Positions 1 through 6,956 of a stretch of DNA of 7,206 bases are shown piece after piece. The notes beneath the pieces are model-generated. The model was given only the letters and a program-made list of their open reading frames with translations. It searched no databases and was not told where the DNA came from. Numbering within the stretch: position 1 is the first letter of the stretch; the number at the start of each line of letters is the position of its first letter. Made by a program: the position numbers and the translations under genes. Source of the DNA: Candidatus Hodarchaeota archaeon (GTDB lineage Archaea > Asgardarchaeota > Heimdallarchaeia > Hodarchaeales > YT1-039); assembly GCA_016840025.1 (NCBI GenBank), contig JAEOTF010000287.1:1-7206 (forward strand), written 5' to 3'.

Positions 1-651
1 GAGACCCTTTATAACATAGAATTCATATCCCTCAACATCTATTTTTATAGCCTTGGGATAAGGAAGATTCTTATCTTGGACTACACAATCCCCAGGCATT
101 ATTTTGACTTTTAAAGCAGATTTGTCTTTTATTTCATTGCTTAAACTATAATCTGCAGTTCCTCCTCGAGAGAAGAGAGCACTCTCCGTAAATTCATTTC
201 CAAGGGCTACTTTTATTGACTCAACATTCTCCAAGGAATTGAGTTCTAAATTGGTCTGGAGTGATGAGTAACTTTTTTCTTCTGGTTCGAACGCTATGAT
301 TCTTCCTGCTTTACCCACTTTTTTTGCCATAAAAATTGTGTGGATACCAATACTGGCTCCAATATCATATGCTGCATCACCGCTTTCGAGACGATTAAGA
401 ATCTTTCTCAGGAGCTCTCGCTCATCTCCCATTCCCTTTTGAAATGGCGTTTCAACCAAGCGCAATTCCAAAGGATTATTGACATAGTAAAGAGCTTCAA
501 TTCCCTCATAAGAAATCTCTTTTATCTTGTTCTTGGGGCACACTAATAAGTAATAGATCCATCGCATAAATGTTCGGATACGGAGAAACTGCATAATTTT
601 TACGACAAGAGGTATGTAAGCCACTCTCTGGATTTTATTCAGTATTCTCAT
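1..651 (-). CDS. FkbM-family SAM-dependent methyltransferase (C-terminus cut by left window edge)
   Basis: The start is inside the window but the stop is not; 217 residues are seen and the frame is open to base 1. The N-terminal 40 residues are hydrophobic and basic (for example VAYIPLVVKIM) and may bind the membrane. The SAM-binding core follows: AYDIGASIGIHTIFMAKKVG (94-113) is motif I, IIAFEPEEKSY (118-128) holds the acidic residue that binds the ribose of SAM, VALGN (148-152) follows, and IKIDVEGYEFYVIKG (202-216) is the FkbM signature. Usual family members continue for a few dozen residues beyond this point. FkbM enzymes O-methylate hydroxyls, and in glycan loci they commonly methylate sugars. 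Here the likely target is the glycan built by the adjacent transferases; this is inferred from context. The ATG lies 28 bases after the GT2 stop. The upstream frame is open for a while but has no ATG, GTG or TTG close by. The ribosome-binding site is weak. Confidence 0.9.
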   Translation of the reverse strand, partial: MRILNKIQRVAYIPLVVKIMQFLRIRTFMRWIYYLLVCPKNKIKEISYEGIEALYYVNNPLELRLVETPFQKGMGDERELLRKILNRLESGDAAYDIGASIGIHTIFMAKKVGKAGRIIAFEPEEKSYSSLQTNLELNSLENVESIKVALGNEFTESALFSRGGTADYSLSNEIKDKSALKVKIMPGDCVVQDKNLPYPKAIKIDVEGYEFYVIKGL

Positions 652-679
652 TATTCTAATTTCTTTACCTTTCCAATTT

Positions 680-1582
680 TCAAATTGAGTATAACAACCC
701 GATAATACTTCCCATCGTCCGTTTAAGATAAGCTGACTTTCGTTCTTGAATCGCAAGCCCTATACTGATGAATATTCTTAAAATCAGTACAAGGTAACAT
801 TTAAATAATGAAAGTTCTTGATGTTTTTTCACAAAATATAAACGATTCAATACCTCTCGTTTTCCGAATATATAACTGCTGTTTCTTCCAGTAGATGCCG
901 GGAAATGATAATATTGCGCATTCTTCACAACAAAAAGTTGTTTTTTCTTCCCTACTTGATAACTGAAATCTAGATCTTCTAGATAGCTATAACCCCCAAA
1001 CCACTCATCAAATTTATGCTCATCAAAAATATTCCGCTGCCATACCACTGCTGTCGTAGGAAGCCACTGTACATTTATGTTTTTGGAAACATGATCAATG
1101 ATCGTATGAAAACCAGAAGAACTAACAACACCTCTCTCTTTGCTATACAATCCAAGTCCCTTCATTAGAGGAAGGGATTTCAACCAAGATCCATAGAGCG
1201 GAGGATGGTTTATCATATTAAAAGCTGCTCCTCCAACATTTTCAGAAACGTGCTCCCAAAAATCCATCATAGTCTCAATGGCTTTAGGTTCAAATACGAC
1301 ATCGTCGTCACAGAATCCGATTAAAGATATTTTTTGAAAAATTGTACTCAGGCCCATATTCCTCTGTCGTGTCGCTGAAGGGGGAGCACAATGCATATAT
1401 GTTACTGGTATAGCGATGAATCTTTTGACCAATTTGGCAACCGATATTGAACCACCATCCACAACAACAACTTGGTCAGGAGGATATGTCTGTCTCTCGA
1501 AGCTATTAAGCAGGCGCTCAAGTTCTTGAGGCCGATCTTTGGTTGCAACAATGAAAGCAATTTTGTTCAGATATCTAGACAT
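680..1582 (-). CDS. Family 2 glycosyltransferase (DDD-type)
   Basis: This 300-residue GT-A-fold enzyme opens with IAFIVATKDRPQELERLL (8-25), then VVVVDGGS (38-45), SATRQRNMGL (69-78) and the metal-binding CDDDV (91-95). Further on are a WLPTTAVVWQRNIF segment (173-186) and YLEDLDFSYQVG (200-211), whose Glu202-Asp203 match the acidic catalytic position of family 2. The C-terminus holds a hydrophobic stretch (about 261-278) followed by basic residues, suggesting membrane association. It differs from the other GT2 in this locus in lacking the long insertion and using DDD rather than NND, so the two are not recent duplicates. The ATG overlaps the stop of the upstream GT4 gene by 8 bases and has no clear Shine-Dalgarno, which fits coupled translation. 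The stop is TGA, the only non-TAG stop here. Donor and acceptor are unknown. Confidence 0.9.
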   Translation of the reverse strand: MSRYLNKIAFIVATKDRPQELERLLNSFERQTYPPDQVVVVDGGSISVAKLVKRFIAIPVTYMHCAPPSATRQRNMGLSTIFQKISLIGFCDDDVVFEPKAIETMMDFWEHVSENVGGAAFNMINHPPLYGSWLKSLPLMKGLGLYSKERGVVSSSGFHTIIDHVSKNINVQWLPTTAVVWQRNIFDEHKFDEWFGGYSYLEDLDFSYQVGKKKQLFVVKNAQYYHFPASTGRNSSYIFGKREVLNRLYFVKKHQELSLFKCYLVLILRIFISIGLAIQERKSAYLKRTMGSIIGLLYSI

Positions 1583-2771
1583 TTTTGCTTAGAAAATGAC
1601 GAACGACTTCTTTGATTTCAAACATGAAAGATTCTGATGAAAAACTCTCAGACTGCTTGGCAAGACGCTTACGTAGTTCACTTTGTTTTTCTTTGTCCTT
1701 GAAAACCAGCTCTATTTTATTTACTCCATCCTCTAGGTCATCATAAATCAGTGCAGGATGGTTGACTACCTCAACTTGCCCCCCTCCATCAGGCACCCAA
1801 ACAAGGCAGCCTGCCTTCACCATCTCAGCAACCGCAATACCAAATGCCTCATTTCTACATCCTGAAATACCAAATTTATGCAGGGCAATAAGCTCTTCTT
1901 TTTCCTCGCCAAATTTTTCACCTTCCATAAAGACCCAATCAGAATTCTCCGCACAGAGTCGCTCAATATATTTTTTGTAATTTATATCATCAACCCTTCC
2001 GACAATATGAAGATGGACATTCATTTCCCTTTCCCGCAATTTCCTTATTATATTAATAATCCCGTCGATTCTTTTTTGAGGGACTAATCTTCCAATACAG
2101 ACAAAGCCATCCTCTTTCTTCTCCCAAGGTATATCGGCATACTTTACAAAAACAGGGGGATAGATGGTCTTTGTCTCGACACCAAAATAATCACTCATTA
2201 CTTTTCCACTCCAGTTAGAGTTTGTAATTGTCACATTTCTCTTCCAATTATTATTAAAAGTGCCAGAGAGGATTTTCCCTATCTGTAAATATATCCACCT
2301 CAAAGGAGACTTTAGGTAAAATATCCCCTTAAAGCCTTTTAAGCGAATAGGTGATTTATCAAAAGCTCTGCGTAGTTTATCATTAAATGAAAAATCCGAA
2401 ATATACTGAATTCCTTTTTGATTAAAGTTCATAACATTATACGCCGATATCATGAGATCAAATGCTGATGAATTCCGTTTACAGAATCTTGCCAATCTGT
2501 AACTTCTTAAGGCATCAAAACGCTTTCTGAACAAATATGGAATCGGGATCTGAGTCATTTTAATTCTATCTGATCTCAAATCTGTACCGTAACATTCATT
2601 TAACCTATCCACATTTAATTTTCCCATAGTAACCAAATGAACATCATAATCTTCCATCAATGCTTCTACAGTCCAGAGCGCAGGAGCTTCAGCCCCTCCC
2701 CCTTCGATGAATCGTGAGTGAATGACCGCAATTTTAATCTGATCTTCCGGATTATGATTAAGAAAATTCAT
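1575..2771 (-). CDS. Glycosyltransferase family 4 (retaining, GT-B fold)
   Basis: I prefer the ATG at 2771 (398 residues), one base after the upstream TAG. A TTG at 2783 in the same frame would add four residues and overlap the upstream gene by 11 bases. No other start is possible, because an in-frame stop lies further upstream. Residue numbers below count from the TTG. The N-terminal Rossmann domain opens with IKIAVIHSRFIEGGGAE (16-32), the glycine-rich acceptor-side loop. The C-terminal domain has ITNSNWSGK (186-194), IYPPV (207-211), CIGRLVPQKRIDGII (229-243), HLHIVGR (257-263) and the donor-binding E-x7-E as NEAFGIAVAEMVKAG (Glu312 and Glu320). A PDGGGQVEVV loop follows. This final part recalls ALG11-like transferases, but a mannosyl specificity is only a guess. 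No membrane helix is clear, so it is probably membrane-peripheral on the cytoplasmic side. It overlaps the next gene by 8 bases, implying translational coupling. Confidence 0.9.
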   Translation of the reverse strand: MNFLNHNPEDQIKIAVIHSRFIEGGGAEAPALWTVEALMEDYDVHLVTMGKLNVDRLNECYGTDLRSDRIKMTQIPIPYLFRKRFDALRSYRLARFCKRNSSAFDLMISAYNVMNFNQKGIQYISDFSFNDKLRRAFDKSPIRLKGFKGIFYLKSPLRWIYLQIGKILSGTFNNNWKRNVTITNSNWSGKVMSDYFGVETKTIYPPVFVKYADIPWEKKEDGFVCIGRLVPQKRIDGIINIIRKLREREMNVHLHIVGRVDDINYKKYIERLCAENSDWVFMEGEKFGEEKEELIALHKFGISGCRNEAFGIAVAEMVKAGCLVWVPDGGGQVEVVNHPALIYDDLEDGVNKIELVFKDKEKQSELRKRLAKQSESFSSESFMFEIKEVVRHFLSKNV

Positions 2772-2772
2772 T

Positions 2773-3846
2773 CTATTTTTCAACTCTAACTGGCTGTATC
2801 GTCTTTCCCATTTTTCCTATAAGACCATGCCAGGCTCCTTTTAATATAATTCCTGTGCGCTGTATCTTCCGATCATCATAAGCCAAAATCTGGACAATAA
2901 GGTGCAGGGTTCTGATAATCAGGTAGGGCAAGAAGTATAGAGGATAATTTTTTTTCATGTAGTATATCCCGTTTCTAGACTCATAGTAGCCCGGAATGAA
3001 GTAGCTCTCCCAGGGTATACGCAGAACCTTTTTACCAAAAAAAATCTTTTCGATTCTCTTGGATTCTGTACTCGCTCCCCACTTGTGCCAGACTATACTT
3101 TTTAGAGCACGAACCAACTCCCATCCACTACGTCTTGCCCTGGTACACCAGTCTTTATCCTCGCCAAAAAGAAAATAGTTTTCATCGAGCAATCCTACTT
3201 TTTCTATTACTTCCTTTCTTATTAACAGGCTTGAACCCTCTATCCAGTCAACCGGAATGAATATCTTTTTTAAACTACTTTTGTCTTGCTTAGCGCTCTT
3301 ATTCCTATCAGTTATCTCTGATTCATCATAATTTCGAATTGTACTGCCAATAATTCCAATTTTCCGATCGTGCTCCGCTATTTTTACCATCTCAGTCAAG
3401 GCATTTTTATCTACGGAAGCATCGTTATTTACCAGCCAGACCAAATCATATTCTTTTTTTAAAGCATACTTAATGGCAATGTTGTTTCCCCCAGGGAATC
3501 CATAATTCTTTTCAGAGTGGATGATTATAAGCTTTTTATTTGGAGGAAATTCTTCAATACTTCTTTCTATTATAATCTCACCGCCAGATTCCACAGTAAC
3601 TTTGTCATATTCTATATACTCAACAGGCTTATTCTCTAAGGAAGATTCAACCATATTTGTTCGAAATGAGATTTTTCCCTCACACCAATCTTTGATTTTT
3701 TTTATAGAATCGTTGGTTGATCCATTATCAACAACAATAATTTGATAGTTAGGATATGAGAGCCTCTGAAGTGACTCCAAGCATTCGATAGTATCCTTCC
3801 AGCCATTCCAGTTAAGAATAATTATTGCTACTTTTGGCATAACCAT
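2773..3846 (-). CDS. Family 2 glycosyltransferase, rhamnosyltransferase-like (WbbL-type motif set)
   Basis: This 357-residue GT-A-fold transferase should act at the cytoplasmic face on a nucleotide-sugar donor. Visible motifs in order are IIILNWNGWKDT (8-19), VDNGSTND (39-46), NYGFPGGNN (114-122), the metal-binding NND in LVNNDASV (138-145), DWIEGSSLLIRKEVIEKVG (200-218), and FGEDKDWCTRARRSGW (227-242), which carries the acidic pair Glu229-Asp230 expected for the catalytic base, followed by a conserved His (254). NND in place of DxD is normal in this group of rhamnosyl- and related transferases. A C-terminal hydrophobic stretch (about 302-322) probably docks the protein on the membrane. Compared with typical members there are about 45 extra residues (roughly 60-105) between VDNGST and NYGFPGG, rich in Glu and Lys. 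The start is the ATG preceded directly by an in-frame TAA. The product ends one base before the preferred start of the next gene. The donor sugar cannot be assigned. Confidence 0.9.
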   Translation of the reverse strand: MVMPKVAIIILNWNGWKDTIECLESLQRLSYPNYQIIVVDNGSTNDSIKKIKDWCEGKISFRTNMVESSLENKPVEYIEYDKVTVESGGEIIIERSIEEFPPNKKLIIIHSEKNYGFPGGNNIAIKYALKKEYDLVWLVNNDASVDKNALTEMVKIAEHDRKIGIIGSTIRNYDESEITDRNKSAKQDKSSLKKIFIPVDWIEGSSLLIRKEVIEKVGLLDENYFLFGEDKDWCTRARRSGWELVRALKSIVWHKWGASTESKRIEKIFFGKKVLRIPWESYFIPGYYESRNGIYYMKKNYPLYFLPYLIIRTLHLIVQILAYDDRKIQRTGIILKGAWHGLIGKMGKTIQPVRVEK

Positions 3847-3939
3847 TTAATCGTATTTTCCTCAGGTTGAGAGGCGTGTTAGGTTAAATGCTTTTTATTC
3901 TGAGGATTTTATTGATACCAACAAACTTATAATTAGATA
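3847..3939 (-). other. 93-base intergenic gap between phosphatase-superfamily and GT2 genes
   Basis: This is the longest non-coding stretch in the window. I see no G+C-rich hairpin followed by a T-run, so no intrinsic terminator, and no convincing -35/-10 pair reading toward the GT2 gene. A weak TTGTTG lies in its first third, but the element 17 bases on (AGAATA) is a poor -10. The gap holds the ribosome-binding site of the GT2 gene and possible short hairpins around it. The two genes are probably still co-transcribed. Confidence 0.5.
3860..3863 (-). promoter_or_regulatory. Probable Shine-Dalgarno (GAGG) for the GT2 gene
   Basis: In the coding sense GAGG lies 13 bases before the ATG at 3846. 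This is longer than the usual 5-9 bases, but it is the only candidate nearby. A TAA codon stands in frame directly before that ATG, so the start cannot be further upstream. The next Met, two codons in, would be 19 bases away. Confidence 0.4.
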
Positions 3940-3948
3940 CTATCTAAT
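3932..3948. repeat. 17-base perfect dyad (ATTAGATA-N-TATCTAAT) across the stop codon
   Basis: ATTAGATA and its exact reverse complement TATCTAAT are separated by one base. The dyad is centred on the TAG stop of the phosphatase-superfamily gene. The sequence is A+T-rich, so as an RNA hairpin it would be weak (about six pairs with a five-base loop). It could be a protein-binding site or chance. Confidence 0.4.
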
Positions 3949-5784
3949 ATATCCTAATGATTTCAGTCTCTCTAGTTCTTTTTCAAATGATTCATCCTTG
4001 TCTGCTACACGCTTCAAATTCCTTCTTCCATAAGTACTTATGTAGCTCACATCATCAATTGATTGAGTAGCAAAAGCCTGTCGAATTACTTTCCCCGGCA
4101 TATCGCGAGCAACAGGAAATCCTAATATGTACAATATTGTTGGGCAAATGTCATAAATACTGACATCATTGATTTCAAAATTCTTTTTGAAGATATCACC
4201 GTACGCAATAAAAACACCATCAGGGCAATTAAAATGTCCTCCAGAATGCTTATTCTCAAATAGAGCGGGCCCAAAACCATGATCAGAACAGATGATTAAA
4301 GAATGTTCTTCGTCAAGGTTTTTTACAACTTCTCCTATGAACCTATCCTTTTCGATATATTCCTGCTCTATAGAATGTTTATGCTCGTCCAACTTTTTTT
4401 TATCAACAAAGAAAAATTTATCTGATTCCATATATCTCCAATATAGATGTGAAGTTGGATCAATATTACCAAGATATACCATAAACAGATCAATATCCTT
4501 ATTTTCCCTCATTAAATCTAATGCTAACTCTGAATAATACTGGTCATTAGTAACAACCGAACCTAAATCCTTATTCTCAAGTGAAATGACTGTTTGTTTA
4601 ATAATTGGAGAGGAGTAATAGTAACGCTTGATGTCACTTTTATCACTTTCACTTTTAGATAAATAATCAAATATCCTTGAAGAGACCATTAATCCAGAAA
4701 TTGGCTCTACAGGATGTGTTGCAAGCCAATTAACGACAATATTTTTTCTTTCTTTAAAGGATAAAATGTTCCAGATAGCCGGGACATCTCTTTTATCAGA
4801 AGTGATAAGGGAGGTTTTAAACAAACGGAAATTAAATTTTTTAAAAAGCTTCGGAATAAAAGCATTGATAGCAAGATAATATGGTGCTTGCACTTTTTCT
4901 TTCATCCCAGAGAAATTAAACTGAGTGTGTTTATAAATTCCATGACTACGGGGATCAATCCCTGTCGCGATGCTCGTCCAAATGCCCGGGGATTCATAGT
5001 TTATGGTTTTAAGTCTCCCATAATTTCCTTGTTTTATGAGCCATTCAAAATTAGGAAGAAGACCTTCTTTCACTAATCGATTTATCATTTCCCACTCTGC
5101 CCCATCAAGTCCCAAAAGAACAACTTTTGAATTTGCTGGGGATACAGACAGGGTAGTAATATCAGTTATCCCATTTTTTTCTTTAAAATCTTGGTAGCTC
5201 AAAATTAAAAAAATTATTGGGATCACAAAGAATAATAAGGCCAAAACCAAAAGTTTTATTCTCTTTTTCAGCATAAAATTTATTCGGAATATTGTTACAG
5301 TTAAGAACCAACTGAATAAAGCTAATAGAGATACTCGAAGAATCCATAACGCCGCCATAATCCATTTATTTTGGAGAAAATTAGGGAAATCGTTGTAATA
5401 CATTCCAACATAAACATATTTCGAAAACAAAAACCAAAATAGAAAAAAAGTGGGAGTAATAATTGTTAAATAATTCAAAAAACTCTCAGGCATTTTTAGA
5501 GGTAATTTTAAAAATAGATTGATAATTAAACATGTGAATATTCCGATGATTAAACCTAAAAGAGAAAAAATGAATATGAAACAGGCTAACAATAGAAACA
5601 TGTCCTGCGAGAAAATTATTGATCTATTCCAGTTAATCGTTTTTAAAAAGAACAACACACCAAATAAAAAACCAGAGAATATTGAGATCAATAAAGACTT
5701 GAAATCAACTTTATAGCTTCTCATTTGAGTTGATTTATCATAGGAAAATTGTCCCTGGAGTGTAATGAAATTTCTTATACCCAT
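3940..5784 (-). CDS. Membrane-anchored alkaline-phosphatase-superfamily phosphodiesterase/phosphotransferase
   Basis: The protein has 614 residues in two parts. The N-terminal part has about five membrane helices (roughly 31-50, 62-91, 102-122, 142-167 and 177-196). The short loops after helices 2 and 4 are rich in Lys/Arg, so by the positive-inside rule the C-terminal domain faces outside. That domain (about 218-565) has the metal-site motifs of the nucleotide-pyrophosphatase/AP superfamily: LLGLDG (Asp227), YESPGIWTSIATGIDPRSHGI with Ser265 as probable nucleophile, NIDPTSH (Asp442, His446), CSDHGFG (Asp501, His502), and His517 before PDGVFIAYG. All expected metal ligands are present, so the enzyme should be active. 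It resembles the phosphohydrolase/phosphomutase group often labelled COG3379. The end, ERLKSLGYIR, is a tail I recognise from other AP-superfamily and sulfatase-like proteins. The start is set by a GGGAGG site; Met21 has no comparable site. A role in trimming or transferring a phospho-group on the exported glycan is inferred from context; the substrate is unknown. Confidence 0.85.
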   Translation of the reverse strand: MGIRNFITLQGQFSYDKSTQMRSYKVDFKSLLISIFSGFLFGVLFFLKTINWNRSIIFSQDMFLLLACFIFIFSLLGLIIGIFTCLIINLFLKLPLKMPESFLNYLTIITPTFFLFWFLFSKYVYVGMYYNDFPNFLQNKWIMAALWILRVSLLALFSWFLTVTIFRINFMLKKRIKLLVLALLFFVIPIIFLILSYQDFKEKNGITDITTLSVSPANSKVVLLGLDGAEWEMINRLVKEGLLPNFEWLIKQGNYGRLKTINYESPGIWTSIATGIDPRSHGIYKHTQFNFSGMKEKVQAPYYLAINAFIPKLFKKFNFRLFKTSLITSDKRDVPAIWNILSFKERKNIVVNWLATHPVEPISGLMVSSRIFDYLSKSESDKSDIKRYYYSSPIIKQTVISLENKDLGSVVTNDQYYSELALDLMRENKDIDLFMVYLGNIDPTSHLYWRYMESDKFFFVDKKKLDEHKHSIEQEYIEKDRFIGEVVKNLDEEHSLIICSDHGFGPALFENKHSGGHFNCPDGVFIAYGDIFKKNFEINDVSIYDICPTILYILGFPVARDMPGKVIRQAFATQSIDDVSYISTYGRRNLKRVADKDESFEKELERLKSLGYIR

Positions 5785-6945
5785 CTAAATGCCTCCCGAA
5801 CCAGAACTGTTATCATCTTGATTTCTATCCCTTCGCCGCAAAAAATTTCCTTGGATAATATCAACAATCCTTCTTGCAGCATTCCCATCCCAATATTTTG
5901 GAATTCTTGGTTTACTTTTATAATTATTACTCATAATCTTTTTAACGTTTGCCAATATTTTGTCTTCATCATCCCCTACCAAAGTGTTTGTCCCCATTTT
6001 AATAGTAACAGGCCTCTCTGTATTTTTCCTAAGTGTAAGACATGGAATTCTTAAAATTGTGGTCTCTTCTTGAATTCCGCCTGAGTCAGTTAAAACAAAC
6101 TTTGCATTCATCATTAGGTTTAAAAATTCTAAATATCCAACAGGTCTTTTAAAAATAATTGAACTCGAAATATTCCCACTTGAAGAGAGATTATAATCTC
6201 TAATAAGGGCTTCCGTTCTCGGATGCACAGGAAATATCACTGGAACGATTTTTGAAATCTTTTCTATTGCTTTTAATATTTTTTCTAACGACCCTCTTTC
6301 ATCAACATTTGAGGGCCTATGTAAGGTCAAAACTGCGAATTTCTTTTTGCTCACACCGAAAGCTTTATAAGCGTTATTCCTCTGAGCTTCATTTTTAAAC
6401 TTACATAAAGTATCGATCATAACATTGCCCACAAAATGGATTTTTTCTCTATCAATTCCCTCGCTCAATAGATTATTATTCGCATCTTTACAAGTCGTGA
6501 ATAAATAATCTGATATGGAATCAGTTAATATTCTATTTATTTCCTCAGGCATAGACCTGTCAAAACTTCTTAGACCTGCCTCTACATGAGCTATCTCTAT
6601 TCCTAACCTTGTACCTACCAATGAACAGGCTAATGTTGAGTTAACATCTCCTACAACAATTATTAAGTTTGGCTTCTCATCCAAGCAAATTCCTTCAAAT
6701 TCGATCATTATTTTAGCTGTTTGGACAGAATTAGAAGCAGAACCCACATTTAAATTTATATCTGGGGCTGGTAATCCCAAGTCCCTAAGAATGATATCTG
6801 ATAATTGATTATCATAATGTTGACCTGTATGAACAAATTTATATTGAACTTGTTTTTTTATTTCTTCTCTATTATTTATTTCCCAAATCAACGGAAAAAT
6901 TTTCATGAAATTTGGTCTAGCACCTGCAACAAGAAATAATTTCAT
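5785..6945 (-). CDS. wecB: UDP-N-acetylglucosamine 2-epimerase, non-hydrolysing (WecB/MnaA family)
   Basis: This enzyme interconverts UDP-GlcNAc and UDP-ManNAc in the cytoplasm, supplying ManNAc-type donors for surface glycans. It has 386 residues, the normal family length. The N-terminal GARPNFMKIFPLI (8-20) is the family signature, followed by TGQHYD (40-45), VGDVNSTLA (98-106), HVEAGLRSFDRSMPEEINR (120-138), GNVMIDTL (173-180), LTLHRPSN (206-213), HPRT (241-244) and DSGGIQEE (287-294). The residues known in the family to matter for catalysis and binding are visible: Asp100, Glu122, Glu134/Glu135, His209 and the Ser-Gly-Gly loop. An in-frame TAG lies just upstream of the ATG, so the start cannot be further upstream. 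Its ribosome-binding site is weak. The last ~17 residues are an extra hydrophilic tail (RRRDRNQDDNSSGSGGI), and its final codons double as the ribosome-binding site of the next gene. No UDP-ManNAc dehydrogenase (WecC) gene is seen in the window. NeuC-like hydrolysing epimerases are related, but the motif set here fits the non-hydrolysing type. Confidence 0.95.
   Translation of the reverse strand: MKLFLVAGARPNFMKIFPLIWEINNREEIKKQVQYKFVHTGQHYDNQLSDIILRDLGLPAPDINLNVGSASNSVQTAKIMIEFEGICLDEKPNLIIVVGDVNSTLACSLVGTRLGIEIAHVEAGLRSFDRSMPEEINRILTDSISDYLFTTCKDANNNLLSEGIDREKIHFVGNVMIDTLCKFKNEAQRNNAYKAFGVSKKKFAVLTLHRPSNVDERGSLEKILKAIEKISKIVPVIFPVHPRTEALIRDYNLSSSGNISSSIIFKRPVGYLEFLNLMMNAKFVLTDSGGIQEETTILRIPCLTLRKNTERPVTIKMGTNTLVGDDEDKILANVKKIMSNNYKSKPRIPKYWDGNAARRIVDIIQGNFLRRRDRNQDDNSSGSGGI
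5792..5797 (-). promoter_or_regulatory. Strong Shine-Dalgarno (GGGAGG) inside the 3' end of the epimerase gene
   Basis: In the coding sense GGGAGG lies 7 bases before the ATG at 5784. It is encoded within the Gly-Gly codons of the epimerase C-terminal tail. The epimerase TAG abuts the ATG directly. This decides the start of the phosphatase-superfamily gene and points to translational coupling. It is the best ribosome-binding site in the window. Confidence 0.8.
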
Positions 6946-6956
6946 TTCACACTATT

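Noticed and set aside
340..546. Plus-strand open frame of 68 codons
   Set aside because: It is antisense to the FkbM methyltransferase, whose SAM-binding motifs are clear.
1762..2087. Two overlapping plus-strand open frames
   Set aside because: Both are antisense to the conserved C-terminal donor-binding half of the GT4 gene and show no family motif.
680..3846. The two GT2 genes as a recent tandem duplication
   Set aside because: Their motifs (NND against DDD), lengths, insertion and C-termini differ throughout; they share only the general family fold.
3847..3939. Intrinsic terminator or promoter in the intergenic gap
   Set aside because: No G+C-rich stem with a T-run, and the best -35-like hexamer has no acceptable -10 partner at the right distance.
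5183..5365. Minus-strand open frame of 60 codons
   Set aside because: It is out of frame within the membrane region of the phosphatase-superfamily gene and has no ribosome-binding site or known motif.
3940..5784. Identification as LtaS or EptA
   Set aside because: The helix layout is similar, but the catalytic motifs match the nucleotide-pyrophosphatase/COG3379 type, so a specific lipoteichoic-acid or lipid A role is not supported.
5749..6054. Open frame of 101 codons on the plus strand
   Set aside because: It lies antisense across the junction of the epimerase and phosphatase-superfamily genes, both strongly supported, and its translation shows no recognisable domain.
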